Part shown: in pieces, positions 14,400-23,428 of the stretch | Position numbering within the stretch: the first letter of the stretch is position 1 | How the letters are laid out: each line of letters opens with the position of its first letter | Source: JAIWNK01 sp964453115 | GTDB lineage: Bacteria > Chloroflexota > Anaerolineae > Anaerolineales > Anaerolineaceae | Length of the DNA stretch: 64,000 nucleotides | Reading direction: 5' to 3' | Assembly (NCBI GenBank): GCA_964453115.1 | Contig: CAYVRT010000020.1 | Span: 1 to 64,000 of the forward strand | Notes under the pieces: model-generated | The model's input: the letters and a program-made list of their open reading frames with translations, nothing else | Databases searched by the model: none | What the model was told of the DNA's origin: nothing | Program-made: the position numbers and the translations under genes

Positions 14400-15886
14400 A
14401 AAAGCTGCTATCCCTCCTGCTGCTTGGGCTGCTCTGCGCCTGCCACCTGCCCACCCCACCCAGCCAAGCCCCGGCAACCACCGCAGCCACCACCAGCCCG
14501 CCCCTCCTGCCAACCACCGCAACCGCCACCAGCCTGCCCCTGCCAACCACCGCAGCCACCAATCATCAGCGCCTGCTGCCCGAAGCACTGCAATACCTGG
14601 GCGCCTTCCGCTTGCCCGGCGGCGAAGACCGGCCACAAACCTTTGCCTATGGCGGCAACGCCCTCACCTTCAACCCAAATGGCGACCCCAACGGCGCAGC
14701 GGATGGCTTCCCCGGCTCGCTGTTCATCAGCGGACACGACCGAATGCCCTACGGCGACTTGCCAGATGGCGGACAAATCGCCGAGGTCAGCATTCCGGCC
14801 CCCGCCCGCTCCCGCACTGCCGCCGAACTGCCGCAGGCCAGCTTTGTGCAGGACTTTCACGATGTGCTGGGCGGCCACTTTGCCCGCCTGGATGAAATTC
14901 CGCGCCTCGGGCTGCTCTACCTGAATGTTCCGCCAACCGGCCCACAGATTCACGTTGGCTATGGACAACACTTTGAAACAGACCCGCCCTCCGCCACACA
15001 TGGCTGGTTTTCGCCCGATCTCTCAGCGCCCCATTTTCAGGGCGAGTGGCTGCTCGCCAACACATCCTTTTACAGCAGCAACGATTATATGGTCGAAATC
15101 CCCGCCCAATGGGCAGCTGCCTTCACCGGCGGACGGATGATTGGCACAGGCCGCTTTCGCGATGGCGGCTGGAGCGGCATGGGGCCAACCCTGTTTGCCT
15201 ACCGTCCCTGGGATGAAGCCGGTAACCCGCTGCCCAACGCCAGCCCGCTGCCCGTCGTCCCCCTGCTGCAGTACGTCCCCTCCTTTGAGACGGAAGATTT
15301 TGGGCGCGCCCTGGTTGGCTATCAACACCCGGATGAATGGAACGGCGCCGCCTGGGTGCAAACGGCTGCCGGTTCACAGGCACTGCTCTTTGCTGGCACC
15401 AAAAGCAACGGCTCAAAATACTGGTATGGCTACCTCAACCCACAAGGGCCGCAGGCCGTCTGCGTAGACCGCAACATTGGCGACTTTCCCACCTGCCGCA
15501 TGGCCGATGGCTCGCTCTGCCCACCCGAAGACTTCGCCGGCTGCTGTGATGAGGAAGCCGGCAGTTGCGCCTCGCTGCGCGGCTGGTGGAGCGACCATTT
15601 CGATGCCCAGATCCTCTTCTATGACCCCGACCAATTGCAGCGCGTGGCAACCGGCGAATGGCAGCCCTGGCAGCCCCAACCCTATGCCCGACTGGATCTG
15701 GATGAAACCCTGTTCCTCACCCCACCCGAGTGGGAGCGCCTCTCGCTCGGATGGGGCGATCAGCGCCGCTACCGCATTGGCGACATGACCTTCGACCGGC
15801 AAAATGGGTTGCTCTACATCCTGGAGCTATTTGCCGATGGTGCCAAACCGGTCGTCCACGTCTGGCAGGTCAACGAGAGTCCTTAG
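14396..15886 (+). CDS. Predicted lipoprotein of unknown function
   Basis: 496 aa. MKKLLSLLLLGLLCAC is a lipoprotein signal with Cys-16 as the likely lipidated residue, followed by a ~40-residue Pro/Thr/Ala linker. The mature domain starts around LLPEALQYLGAFRLPGGEDR and has a repeated beta-strand texture (LFISGHDRMPYG, LLYLNVPPTGPQ, LLFAGTKSNGSKYWYGYLN), suggesting a beta-propeller. A cysteine cluster (CVDRNIGDFPTCRMADGSLC, then CCDEEAGSC) suggests disulfides. It overlaps the SGNH-like gene (ATGA), so the two are co-translated and probably act together at the surface. No family name is offered. Confidence 0.7.
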   Translation: MKKLLSLLLLGLLCACHLPTPPSQAPATTAATTSPPLLPTTATATSLPLPTTAATNHQRLLPEALQYLGAFRLPGGEDRPQTFAYGGNALTFNPNGDPNGAADGFPGSLFISGHDRMPYGDLPDGGQIAEVSIPAPARSRTAAELPQASFVQDFHDVLGGHFARLDEIPRLGLLYLNVPPTGPQIHVGYGQHFETDPPSATHGWFSPDLSAPHFQGEWLLANTSFYSSNDYMVEIPAQWAAAFTGGRMIGTGRFRDGGWSGMGPTLFAYRPWDEAGNPLPNASPLPVVPLLQYVPSFETEDFGRALVGYQHPDEWNGAAWVQTAAGSQALLFAGTKSNGSKYWYGYLNPQGPQAVCVDRNIGDFPTCRMADGSLCPPEDFAGCCDEEAGSCASLRGWWSDHFDAQILFYDPDQLQRVATGEWQPWQPQPYARLDLDETLFLTPPEWERLSLGWGDQRRYRIGDMTFDRQNGLLYILELFADGAKPVVHVWQVNESP

Positions 15887-15957
15887 ACACTTCGCGTCTC
15901 ACCCATTTCACGACCGCGCGCCTGTGATCGCCAACAAATTTAACAACATTTGCAGGG

Positions 15958-15963
15958 TATAAT
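15958..15963 (+). promoter_or_regulatory. -10 box of the restriction-modification operon
   Basis: Perfect TATAAT, 20 nt before the nuclease ATG. The -35 region is weak. Composition turns AT-rich at this point. Confidence 0.45.
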
Positions 15964-15982
15964 AATCAAAATTGGAGACATC

Positions 15983-16888
15983 ATGCACCCTTTCGAGAAA
16001 ATCCTGAGCACTTGCGTCGAAAATATTGAATTCACGTTCAGGAAAAACGCCTGTACAGAATGGTCAAATTTCCTTCTGAATCCGCGTCGTTTACGCGGAA
16101 GCGATTTTCTCATGCGTTGGTCACAAGGGGTTTGGAGTGAAGAACGCCTTACACAAGCAGTTAACCAACATGGTGAATTTTTTATCATACCCTACGGGCC
16201 AAGCGGAACCGCGCCTGACGAGATCAGAGCTTTTGAGTTATATTTTGAACGCCTGGAAGCAGCAGGTTTAGGACAAATCAAACGCCCCGATCTTTTGGTT
16301 TTTAAAAAAGAAGACGAAAGACTGGTGCGAAGCGCCATAGAAAAGATCGGCGGGGTTTCCGAGTTACCCTTCACCCAAGAAACAAATCAAACCATGCAAC
16401 AAATTTTATCCAAAGCGTTGATTGGCATTGAGTGCGAAAACAGTCTCTGGCAAGGAAAACTCATGCCTGATTACAAGGCTGAACTTAAACCACAAAAACG
16501 GCTTGGCGGAAAACCGGGGCTAAAGAAGAATGCTGTTTTGCCAACAATCATTATCAAGGAAGAAGACCGAGATCCTTTGCAAACATGGCAAAATTCTACT
16601 GGCGTTCCCATTCATGTCTGGCATGTATTTTTTGATATGGCATTTGGCATTTCATTTGATGAAGCACAAAGACTTATAAAAGAAGGCTTCATCTTGCCAA
16701 CAGAGCAAGTCTTTCAGGCTCCTGGCGGTGCCATAACACGTAAATCCCTCTACAAATTTTATTATCACTATGGATATCCACTTGGTGATGCATTTGAAGA
16801 ACCTACCCTTGTAGCCCAATCCATCACAGACAAAAACGGTCACATCTTACCCTACGTTCATTTTAAGCGGAACGATGAATATTCGTGA
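15983..16888 (+). CDS. AccI-like type II restriction endonuclease
   Basis: 301 aa. The ATG at 15983 has GGAG at 7-nt spacing; an in-frame TTG at 15950 overlaps the promoter and is rejected. IGIECENSLW, AELKPQKRLGGKPG, AVLPTIIIKEED, IHVWHVFFDMAFG and FQAPGGAITRKSLYKFYYHY match my memory of the AccI restriction-endonuclease family (AccI cuts GT/MKAC). IECENSLW...IIIKEED is a plausible metal-binding core of a PD-(D/E)xK fold. The next gene is an adenine methylase, as expected for an R-M pair. AT-richness against both flanks suggests transfer. The specificity of this copy is unknown. Confidence 0.75.
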   Translation: MHPFEKILSTCVENIEFTFRKNACTEWSNFLLNPRRLRGSDFLMRWSQGVWSEERLTQAVNQHGEFFIIPYGPSGTAPDEIRAFELYFERLEAAGLGQIKRPDLLVFKKEDERLVRSAIEKIGGVSELPFTQETNQTMQQILSKALIGIECENSLWQGKLMPDYKAELKPQKRLGGKPGLKKNAVLPTIIIKEEDRDPLQTWQNSTGVPIHVWHVFFDMAFGISFDEAQRLIKEGFILPTEQVFQAPGGAITRKSLYKFYYHYGYPLGDAFEEPTLVAQSITDKNGHILPYVHFKRNDEYS

Positions 16889-16920
16889 AGAAGCGTTAAC
16901 CGTGATCAGAAGAATTCGAG

Positions 16921-18477
16921 ATGCAAAAGGTTAATTCCTATCAACTTCCGCCCTCAGGTAAAGTGCGCGAAAGCCTTCGCGAGAAAGGTCAATTTTGGAC
17001 GCCCGATTGGGTTGCAGAGGCAATGGTTGAATATGTCTTTACCCATCAGGGCGGCTTACTATTTGACCCCGCCGTTGGTGCAGGTGCATTTTTCAGAGCC
17101 GCAAAAATAGTTGCCAGCGAAAAAAATTTATCCTGTTCTCTTGCGGGGATGGACATTGATTCCAGCGCGCTGGATAAAGCCCTTCAGTATGGAGTGCCAA
17201 AAGAGGATTTAAAAAACGTAACAATTGGTGACTTTATATTCCAATCGCCAAAAGACGAATTACCTGCCATTGTCGCCAATCCCCCATACATTCGCCATCA
17301 CCGAATTCCCCGCGAGACAAAAGAAAAACTCAAGCGGTTAAGCATGGAAAGCGCCGGGCTATTGTTGGATGGACGTGCCGGTCTCCACATTTATTTTTTG
17401 ATGCGCTCGCTCACTTTGCTAAAAGAAGGCGGAAGGTTGGCTTTTATTATGCCGGCTGACACATGCGAAGGCAAATTTTCAAATGATTTATGGCAATGGA
17501 TTACAAAATCTTTTTGCCTGGATGCAGTTGTGACTTTTGCACCCGAAGCATCTCCTTTCCCCAACGTGGACACAAATCCGCTTATTTTCCTCATTCGAAA
17601 AGATTGCCCAAAAGATAAATTTGTTTGGGCAAAGTGTCTTGAAGCAAGAACCGAAACTCTTAAGTTATGGGTGCGTTCAGGCTTTGCCCATCCGCCGCAT
17701 GATGGCATCCAATCTCACATCCGCGATTTATCAGAAGGTTTACAAACAGGATTATCTCGCCCGCCCACAAAGGCCAGGGCAGGTAAATATCTTCTCGGCG
17801 ATTTTGTTCGAGTAATTCGGGGTGTTGCCACTGGAGCCAATGAGTTTTTCTTCCTGACAGATGAACAAGTGCAACGACTTGAAATTCCCCAAAAATATTT
17901 TGTTCGTGCCATTGGACGCACAAGAGATATTACCACCGAAGAAATCACGCAAGAGACTTTAGCTGCTCTTTGCCAAAAAGGGCGACCCACTTTATTGTTG
18001 TCCCTCAACGGAGAACCTTTTGAGAACTATCCTGATACGCTGAAGGAATATTTGCGAAATGGCGAAAAATTGGGCTTCCCCCAAAGGCCGCTACTTTCTC
18101 AACGAAATCCCTGGTATAAAACTGAAACTCGTACAATTCCCCCGTTTCTTTTCGCTTATCTAGGCAGACGGAACGTGAGATTTATTCGTAACACTGCACA
18201 AGTTATTCCCCTGACTGTTTTTTTGTGCGTTTATCCAAAAATCGAAGATGAACAGCAAATAGAATGTCTTTGGAAAATTCTTAATCATCCAGATACAATT
18301 TCAAACCTTGCTTTGATTGGGAAATCGTATGGCAATGGTGCTGTAAAGGCGGAGCCGCGCGCCCTTGAACGACTGCCAATTCCCGACCATGTAATCCATG
18401 CATCCGGCCTGGCTGTGCAATTGCGTTTATTTGAATCCAAAGCGCCATACCAGACCGGCATCTCTGAAGTGGAATAA
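16921..18477 (+). CDS. N6-adenine DNA methyltransferase of the AccI-like R-M system
   Basis: 518 aa. The SAM-binding motif I is LLFDPAVGAGAFFRAA (D-P-A-V-G-A-G), and the catalytic motif IV is ANPPYIRHHR (NPPY), characteristic of N6-adenine methylases of the gamma/TaqI-like type. FWTPDWVAEAMVEYV near residues 25-40 is the usual motif X region of these enzymes. The C-terminal half (from ~residue 270) is the target-recognition region. It methylates the site cut by the upstream nuclease to protect host DNA. It begins 32 nt after the nuclease stop, with a mini-ORF bridging the gap. AT-rich like its partner. Confidence 0.9.
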   Translation: MQKVNSYQLPPSGKVRESLREKGQFWTPDWVAEAMVEYVFTHQGGLLFDPAVGAGAFFRAAKIVASEKNLSCSLAGMDIDSSALDKALQYGVPKEDLKNVTIGDFIFQSPKDELPAIVANPPYIRHHRIPRETKEKLKRLSMESAGLLLDGRAGLHIYFLMRSLTLLKEGGRLAFIMPADTCEGKFSNDLWQWITKSFCLDAVVTFAPEASPFPNVDTNPLIFLIRKDCPKDKFVWAKCLEARTETLKLWVRSGFAHPPHDGIQSHIRDLSEGLQTGLSRPPTKARAGKYLLGDFVRVIRGVATGANEFFFLTDEQVQRLEIPQKYFVRAIGRTRDITTEEITQETLAALCQKGRPTLLLSLNGEPFENYPDTLKEYLRNGEKLGFPQRPLLSQRNPWYKTETRTIPPFLFAYLGRRNVRFIRNTAQVIPLTVFLCVYPKIEDEQQIECLWKILNHPDTISNLALIGKSYGNGAVKAEPRALERLPIPDHVIHASGLAVQLRLFESKAPYQTGISEVE

Positions 18478-18478
18478 G

Positions 18479-18509
18479 CGTAGAGACGTTGCCGGGCAAC
18501 GTCTCTACG
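18479..18509. repeat. Perfect 14-bp-arm palindrome (REP-like), possible bidirectional terminator
   Basis: CGTAGAGACGTTGC (18479-18492) and its exact reverse complement (18496-18509) flank CGG. It sits between two convergent genes. From memory, GTAGAGACGTTGC palindromes of this kind are frequent intergenic repeats in cyanobacteria and some Chloroflexota. Confidence 0.75.
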
Positions 18510-18523
18510 ACCACGCCAACAAC

Positions 18524-21208
18524 TTATTTAAACAAGGCTGGTAAGAACAGCGCCTGCCCTGGCACAACCGTCAGGTTGACTGGCAGCTCAACCAACGGCT
18601 CTTGCGGGTCGTTGCTGCTCAACACCAGCACTGTCGAATAGCTGCCCGGCGCCAGACCGCTGGCCGAGAAAGTCAGGCCCACCGTCCCGCTCCCCCCTGC
18701 CTCCACCTCACCGCTGACCGGCGTCATCATCAGCCACCCAACCAAAGGATTTTCGGCCAGGCTGAAAGCGAGTGATTGACAACCCGCGTTCGAGAGCGTA
18801 AAGGTCACCTGCTGCTGTGCCCCAACCTGCAACTGCATGGAAAACGAGTTTTGGGATACAGTCAGCGCTGGCGGGAAAGGGCTGAGTTCAAAATCCCGAT
18901 TCGTCAACCCACCCGAAGCCAGCTCCACCATCACCGTCTGCGGCTCATGGCAGGCCGCCTGCGCCGTCACCTGATAGTCGCCAGCCGGCAGCGTCAGCTG
19001 ATAAAAGCCGCCCAAATCGGTGAGGGCGGGGCCGCCCAAGGCCGGGGTAACGCTGACCTGCGCCCCAACGAGGGGCGCAGAATCGGCGCTGCTGCTCACC
19101 TGACCGCTCAACTGCCCAAGCGAAGGCGTGCAGCTGCCAAACCAATCGAGCGTCGCCCCAAGCACCTCAGCCCGATCCTCCAAATCGGCAATTGCCTCCA
19201 ACGGCCAGGCCAAAAAGACCGCTTTGAAGTTCTCGCCGCTGTAGCGCGTGGAATTGTTGCGGCTGGTGCTGGCCCACTGGAAGGGTGAGCCCTGCTCGCC
19301 GGTCACGTTATCCGTCCACAAGGGGCGCGTCCAGCCGGGCGGCGCACTGAGCGTGTAGGGGCCAAGCCCATCGCCCAACGGGTCACCCGTCTTACCCACC
19401 GGGTCAGTTTTGCGGACATTGTTCTGATAGGAAGAAATGCCCAGGTAATTGCGCCCAAAATCGTTCAGGCTGCGCTCCAGCAAATAATCATGCGAAGAGA
19501 ACAACAGGCTGCCGCCACCGCCCAGGTAAGCCGAAAGCGCCGCCTCGTCATCCTCGCTCAGCGTGCCGCTGCCCGGCGCCCCGGTATACCACACCAGGTG
19601 ACAATAGCCCGCCAGGTCTGCCACAGTCGGGTTGCCCTGCGTCGTCACCGTCCAAACATCATATTCCACCCCCAGCGCATCCAGCGCACTGGTGTAATAG
19701 GAAACCAGGTTCGGGCTGTTCTGGTCATCATCCACCACCAGCACCGGCGGATAGGGCGTGAGCGAGATGTTCAACGTCGCGTCGCCGGTCACTTCCAGCG
19801 CCTGTGCCAGGGGAGTGTGCATGGCGGCGCGCACATGCATCGTATAACTACCCTGCGCCAGCTGCACCGAATAGGCGCCCGTGCTGGGGTCCGTGATTGC
19901 CACCGCCGGCGCGCCATCAAAGGTCAAAGTTGCCGCAAGCGGCAGGCCACTTCCGGCCTGCTTCACCGTGCCAGAAAGAGTGTAAAACGGCAACGGGCTG
20001 AGCGCAGCATTCACCGTTGTCACCTCACCATTCGTCACAACCACGCCCGTCTGCTGAAAGTTGCCATAGCCATACTTGCTCACCCGCGCCACATAAATGC
20101 CAGGCATCAGGTAAAGGTGATATTGGCCCTGCGCATCGGTCAAAATGGGATGGTGTTCGCCCTCGTAATCGGTCAAATCCACCAGCGCACCGGCCAGCGG
20201 CAGGCCGCTGCTCGAATCAGTCACCAGCCCAACCACCTGTCCGGTAATCATACAATCGCAATCATGGATGAAAGTAGCAATCGCCGCCTTGACAAATTCG
20301 GTGAAGTAGGCCTGATCATTGTTGGATGGCGTATCGCCCGCCCCATGGTAGTAGGGGTTAAAATCGCCCTGATCCTCAATTGCCAGAATGGAGGTGTAGC
20401 CCCGATCCCAAAAAGACTGATGATCACTACCACCGCCCAGGCTGGTCTTCAATTCCGGCACCAGGTTCAGGTCATAGGCATCCACCACATCGGCGAAGAG
20501 CTGCGCCAACACCTGCGTATTCGGCTTGTTAGGGTGATAGATCAAATCAATCCCGGGGGTGCTGGCCGGGGTGTTATAGGCAATCATATCCAGGTTCAGG
20601 TAGCCAACAATATTTTCGCCGCGTTGAACGGAGCGCTCGGCATAGGCATCACTACCATTCAGGCCCTGCTCCTCCCCCGTCCAAAAAGCAAAGCGCAGCG
20701 TGCACCCCCATTCATACTGCGAGAGCAGTTCCGCCGCCCGCAAAACGGCCACCGAGCCGCTGGCATTGTCATCGGCGCCCGGCGTGCCTTGCACATCATC
20801 CAAATGCGCACCGATGATGAAAATCTGGTCGGGAGAAGTTTGCCCCACAATTTCACCAATCACATTCGGGTAGGTTGTCCCATTCCAAACGTGATATTCC
20901 ACATCCAGGCCAAGCGCCTCCATGCGTTGACCCACGTAGCTGGTGGCCTTCTGAATCGGGGTGCCGCTGTAGGTATAACGGGTCGTGATGGTGTATTCGG
21001 CCCCATCTACCACAACTGGCAATTCACCAGCAAGCTGCCGAACATAGAGGTGCAGCGTTGCGGCATCAATCTGGTCCAAAATCGCCTGCACATTCGGGTC
21101 GGGCGTGATGGCTGTTGGGCGGGCCGCCGCCGCCGAAGAAATGGGCAGCACCAGGCAGCACAGCAAAAGGACACTGAAAAGGCGAAAGAACAGGAATTTG
21201 TTTTTCAT
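18524..21208 (-). CDS. Secreted M28-family metallopeptidase with carboxypeptidase-regulatory-like repeats
   Basis: 894 aa. The ATG at 21208 follows GGAG and opens a signal peptide (FLFFRLFSVLLLCCLVLPISSAAA). Zinc ligands and catalytic residues of M28 aminopeptidases are all visible: H135-x-D137, D146 in ADDNASG, GEE at 178-180, D207 in NLDM and H263 in SDHQSF. After ~residue 360 come CarboxypepD_reg-like beta domains (GLPLAGALVDLTDYEG, SAPLVGAQVSVTP), a VLVVDDDQNSPN domain and a final beta-sandwich (FSMQLQVGAQQQVTFTLSN). The chain ends ALFLPALFK, a C-terminal motif shared in style with the beta-helix protein at 53-56 kb. It would release N-terminal amino acids from extracellular peptides. Confidence 0.9.
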   Translation of the reverse strand: MKNKFLFFRLFSVLLLCCLVLPISSAAAARPTAITPDPNVQAILDQIDAATLHLYVRQLAGELPVVVDGAEYTITTRYTYSGTPIQKATSYVGQRMEALGLDVEYHVWNGTTYPNVIGEIVGQTSPDQIFIIGAHLDDVQGTPGADDNASGSVAVLRAAELLSQYEWGCTLRFAFWTGEEQGLNGSDAYAERSVQRGENIVGYLNLDMIAYNTPASTPGIDLIYHPNKPNTQVLAQLFADVVDAYDLNLVPELKTSLGGGSDHQSFWDRGYTSILAIEDQGDFNPYYHGAGDTPSNNDQAYFTEFVKAAIATFIHDCDCMITGQVVGLVTDSSSGLPLAGALVDLTDYEGEHHPILTDAQGQYHLYLMPGIYVARVSKYGYGNFQQTGVVVTNGEVTTVNAALSPLPFYTLSGTVKQAGSGLPLAATLTFDGAPAVAITDPSTGAYSVQLAQGSYTMHVRAAMHTPLAQALEVTGDATLNISLTPYPPVLVVDDDQNSPNLVSYYTSALDALGVEYDVWTVTTQGNPTVADLAGYCHLVWYTGAPGSGTLSEDDEAALSAYLGGGGSLLFSSHDYLLERSLNDFGRNYLGISSYQNNVRKTDPVGKTGDPLGDGLGPYTLSAPPGWTRPLWTDNVTGEQGSPFQWASTSRNNSTRYSGENFKAVFLAWPLEAIADLEDRAEVLGATLDWFGSCTPSLGQLSGQVSSSADSAPLVGAQVSVTPALGGPALTDLGGFYQLTLPAGDYQVTAQAACHEPQTVMVELASGGLTNRDFELSPFPPALTVSQNSFSMQLQVGAQQQVTFTLSNAGCQSLAFSLAENPLVGWLMMTPVSGEVEAGGSGTVGLTFSASGLAPGSYSTVLVLSSNDPQEPLVELPVNLTVVPGQALFLPALFK

Positions 21209-21252
21209 AGCGAGCTCCATGAGGGGGGTGAAAAGGATGGCAAACAGGGGGG

Positions 21253-22263
21253 TTAAAGGCGGGGCAAATCGAGCAGAATCACCTCCGTCAACAATTGCAG
21301 GTTCGCCGAAGAAAGGCGTTGGAGCGCCTTTTCGAGCGCCCGCAGCTGAGCCAGCGCAACAGCGGGCGAAATGCGCTGCGCCAGGGTTTGAATGGCATCT
21401 TGCCAATCTGGATTGGTGAGGGGCGTGTTGGCAGCACTGCTGCACAACAGCACATCGCGCCAGAAGCTGGCCCACAGGGTGAACAAATCGCGCAACTCGC
21501 CGCGCAGCAACCCACGATCTTCACGCGGGCGCTCACGCGTCAGAGAAGCCGCATAGAGGAAGCGCGTCCCCAGCGGACTGTGCAACATCTCCCACAGGGC
21601 TTGCAGGCCCTCGGCGCGCTCGCGCATCCGCTGCGGCTCTTGCAACAAGCGCAGCGCCAGGCCCAGCCGCCCGCCCGAAACCTGCGCAAGCAATTGCGCC
21701 GTCGGCTCATCCGCTGCGCCCAGGCGGCGCAACGCAGCCGCCGCCTGCTCCACCGGCAAGGGGCGCAAGCGCAACACCTCGCAGCGCGAAGCAATTGTCG
21801 GCAGCAACAATTCCGGTGCATCCGCCGTCAGCAGCAACACCACCCCCGGCGGCGCTTCTTCCAGCGTTTTCAGCAGCGCATTCTGTGCGCTGGTAGTCGC
21901 CTCCTGAAAGCGCAACAAGAGCGCCACCCGCCGCCGGGCCTCATAGGCCGTGAGCGAAAGCGTTTGCTGCAAACTGCGCACCGCCTCAATTTTCAGTTCA
22001 CTGCCGGCACGCTCCGACTGCACAACACACAGGTCCGGGTGCTGCATCGCCCAGGTCTGCCGGCAAATGCGGCATTCACCGCACAACAGCCCCGGCTGCG
22101 GCGGGGTGAGGCAATTGAGCGCCTGAGCAAAACGCAGCGCCAGCGTGCGCCGCCCCACCCCCGGCGGCCCACACAACAAATAGGCATGCCGCACCTGCCC
22201 TTGCTGCACATGCTGCTGCAAAAGCCCGGCTGCCCACTCGTGACCCAAGGCCTGCCAATCCAT
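21253..22263 (-). CDS. holB: DNA polymerase III subunit delta'
   Basis: 336 aa. YLLCGPPGVGRRTLALRFAQAL is the Walker A region of the clamp-loader AAA+ fold; here the Lys of GKT is replaced by Arg (GVGRRT), as expected for the non-hydrolysing delta' subunit. Four zinc-binding cysteines follow in LLCGECRICRQTW with an earlier Cys, and NALLKTLEEAPPGVVLLLTA, then LPTIASRCEVLRL, is the sensor-1/SRC motif. It is part of the replication clamp loader. The start MDWQALGHEWAAGLLQQH is standard; longer in-frame starts are spurious. It lies upstream of the M28 gene with a 44-nt gap. Confidence 0.9.
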   Translation of the reverse strand: MDWQALGHEWAAGLLQQHVQQGQVRHAYLLCGPPGVGRRTLALRFAQALNCLTPPQPGLLCGECRICRQTWAMQHPDLCVVQSERAGSELKIEAVRSLQQTLSLTAYEARRRVALLLRFQEATTSAQNALLKTLEEAPPGVVLLLTADAPELLLPTIASRCEVLRLRPLPVEQAAAALRRLGAADEPTAQLLAQVSGGRLGLALRLLQEPQRMRERAEGLQALWEMLHSPLGTRFLYAASLTRERPREDRGLLRGELRDLFTLWASFWRDVLLCSSAANTPLTNPDWQDAIQTLAQRISPAVALAQLRALEKALQRLSSANLQLLTEVILLDLPRL

Positions 22264-22369
22264 GCAAGCATTGTAGCGCAGCACACCGCACCTGACAAGT
22301 GACACCTATCGTCCATTCACTCACCAACGTGCGGGTTTTGGCTACCTGCTGCAAGCTGCAACAAACGCT

Positions 22370-22397
22370 TTGACAAGCCGACTGAAAATGATACAAT
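22370..22397 (+). promoter_or_regulatory. Promoter of the aldo/keto reductase gene
   Basis: TTGACA (22370-22375), 16-nt spacer, TACAAT (22392-22397). This is one of the best sigma-70-like promoters in the window. Confidence 0.75.
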
Positions 22398-22403
22398 CAT
22401 TTT
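22385..22403. promoter_or_regulatory. Perfect palindrome over the -10 box, candidate operator
   Basis: AAAATGAT (22385-22392), ACA, ATCATTTT (22396-22403). A repressor bound here would block the aldo/keto reductase promoter. No adjacent regulator gene is visible. Confidence 0.5.
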
Positions 22404-22438
22404 GTACCTTCAACATTCCAAACAAAGGAGAAACGATC

Positions 22439-23422
22439 ATGGACTATCGTCACCTTGGACGTTCGGGCATTCGCGTCAGCGTCCTTTCTCTCGGCTCGTG
22501 GGTCACCTTTCACACCCAGGTGGATAGCGATGCCGCCAGCAACATGATGGCTGCCGCATACGATGCGGGGGTCAACTTCTTCGACAATGCCGAGGTCTAC
22601 GCTGGCGGAAAATCGGAAGAGGTGATGGGCGCCGCGCTCAAAAAACTCGGCTGGCGGCGTTCCAGTTACCTCGTCTCGACCAAGTTCTTTTGGGGGCTGC
22701 ATCGCGGCGTGAACGAACGCAACACGCTCAACCGCAAACGCCTGATTGAGGCAATGAACGGCTCGCTGCAACGCTTTGGGCTGGAGTATGTGGACCTGGT
22801 CTTCTGTCACCGCCCCGACCCAACCACCCCCATCGAAGAAACCGTCTGGGCCATGCACAACCTGATCGAGTGGGGCAAGGCGCTCTATTGGGGCACCTCG
22901 GAATGGTCTGCCGCCGAAATCATCGCCGCCATCGAAATCGCCGAGCGCCATCACCTGCACAAGCCGGTCATGGAACAGCCGCAATACAACCTGCTCTGGC
23001 GACGACGCTTCGAAGTGGAGTATGCACGCCTGTTCCGAGATTACGGCTACGGCAGCACCATCTGGAGCCCGCTCGCCTCCGGTCTGCTGACCGGCAAATA
23101 CAACAACGGCATCCCCACCGACTCGCGCGGCGCACTGCCCGGCTATGAATGGCTGCAAACCATGCTCACCAACCCCCACGCGCTGGAAAAAGTGCGCGCC
23201 CTGCAAGGCCTGGCCGACGAATTGGGCATCAGCCTGGCACACCTTTCCCTGGCCTGGTGCGTCAAGAACCCCAATGTCAGCACCGTCATCACCGGTGCCA
23301 GCCGCATCTCACAGCTGCAAGAGAACCTGCGCGCCCTCGAAGCCGTCGAAAAGCTCACCCCAGACGTGCTAACCCGCCTGGATGAAATTGTCGGCAAACC
23401 CAACAGCATGGAGGAAGACTAG
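22439..23422 (+). CDS. Aldo/keto reductase (Kv-beta-like family)
   Basis: 327 aa, with AAGGAG upstream of the ATG. MDYRHLGRSGIRVSVLSLG is the classic N-terminus. FFDNAEVYAGGKSEEVMG holds the catalytic Asp and Tyr, STKFFWG the Lys, and VFCHRPDPTTPIEETVWAM the position of the catalytic His. The C-terminal GASRISQLQENLRALE binds the NADPH 2'-phosphate side. It reduces aldehydes or ketones with NADPH; length and NAEVYAGGKSE place it close to the voltage-gated K+ channel beta-subunit/YghZ group. Cytosolic. The lipoprotein gene follows after 6 nt, so they share a transcript. Confidence 0.92.
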   Translation: MDYRHLGRSGIRVSVLSLGSWVTFHTQVDSDAASNMMAAAYDAGVNFFDNAEVYAGGKSEEVMGAALKKLGWRRSSYLVSTKFFWGLHRGVNERNTLNRKRLIEAMNGSLQRFGLEYVDLVFCHRPDPTTPIEETVWAMHNLIEWGKALYWGTSEWSAAEIIAAIEIAERHHLHKPVMEQPQYNLLWRRRFEVEYARLFRDYGYGSTIWSPLASGLLTGKYNNGIPTDSRGALPGYEWLQTMLTNPHALEKVRALQGLADELGISLAHLSLAWCVKNPNVSTVITGASRISQLQENLRALEAVEKLTPDVLTRLDEIVGKPNSMEED

Positions 23423-23428
23423 GCGATC

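Noticed and set aside
14400..14580. Repetitive CCACCGCAGCCACC-type DNA, considered as a tandem repeat array
   Set aside because: It encodes the Pro/Thr/Ala linker of a lipoprotein; repeats are irregular and in frame.
19490..21256. 588-codon plus-strand frame opposite the M28 peptidase
   Set aside because: It is antisense to a gene with complete catalytic motifs and a signal peptide; composition (many Arg, His, Gln) is that of a shadow frame in GC-rich DNA.
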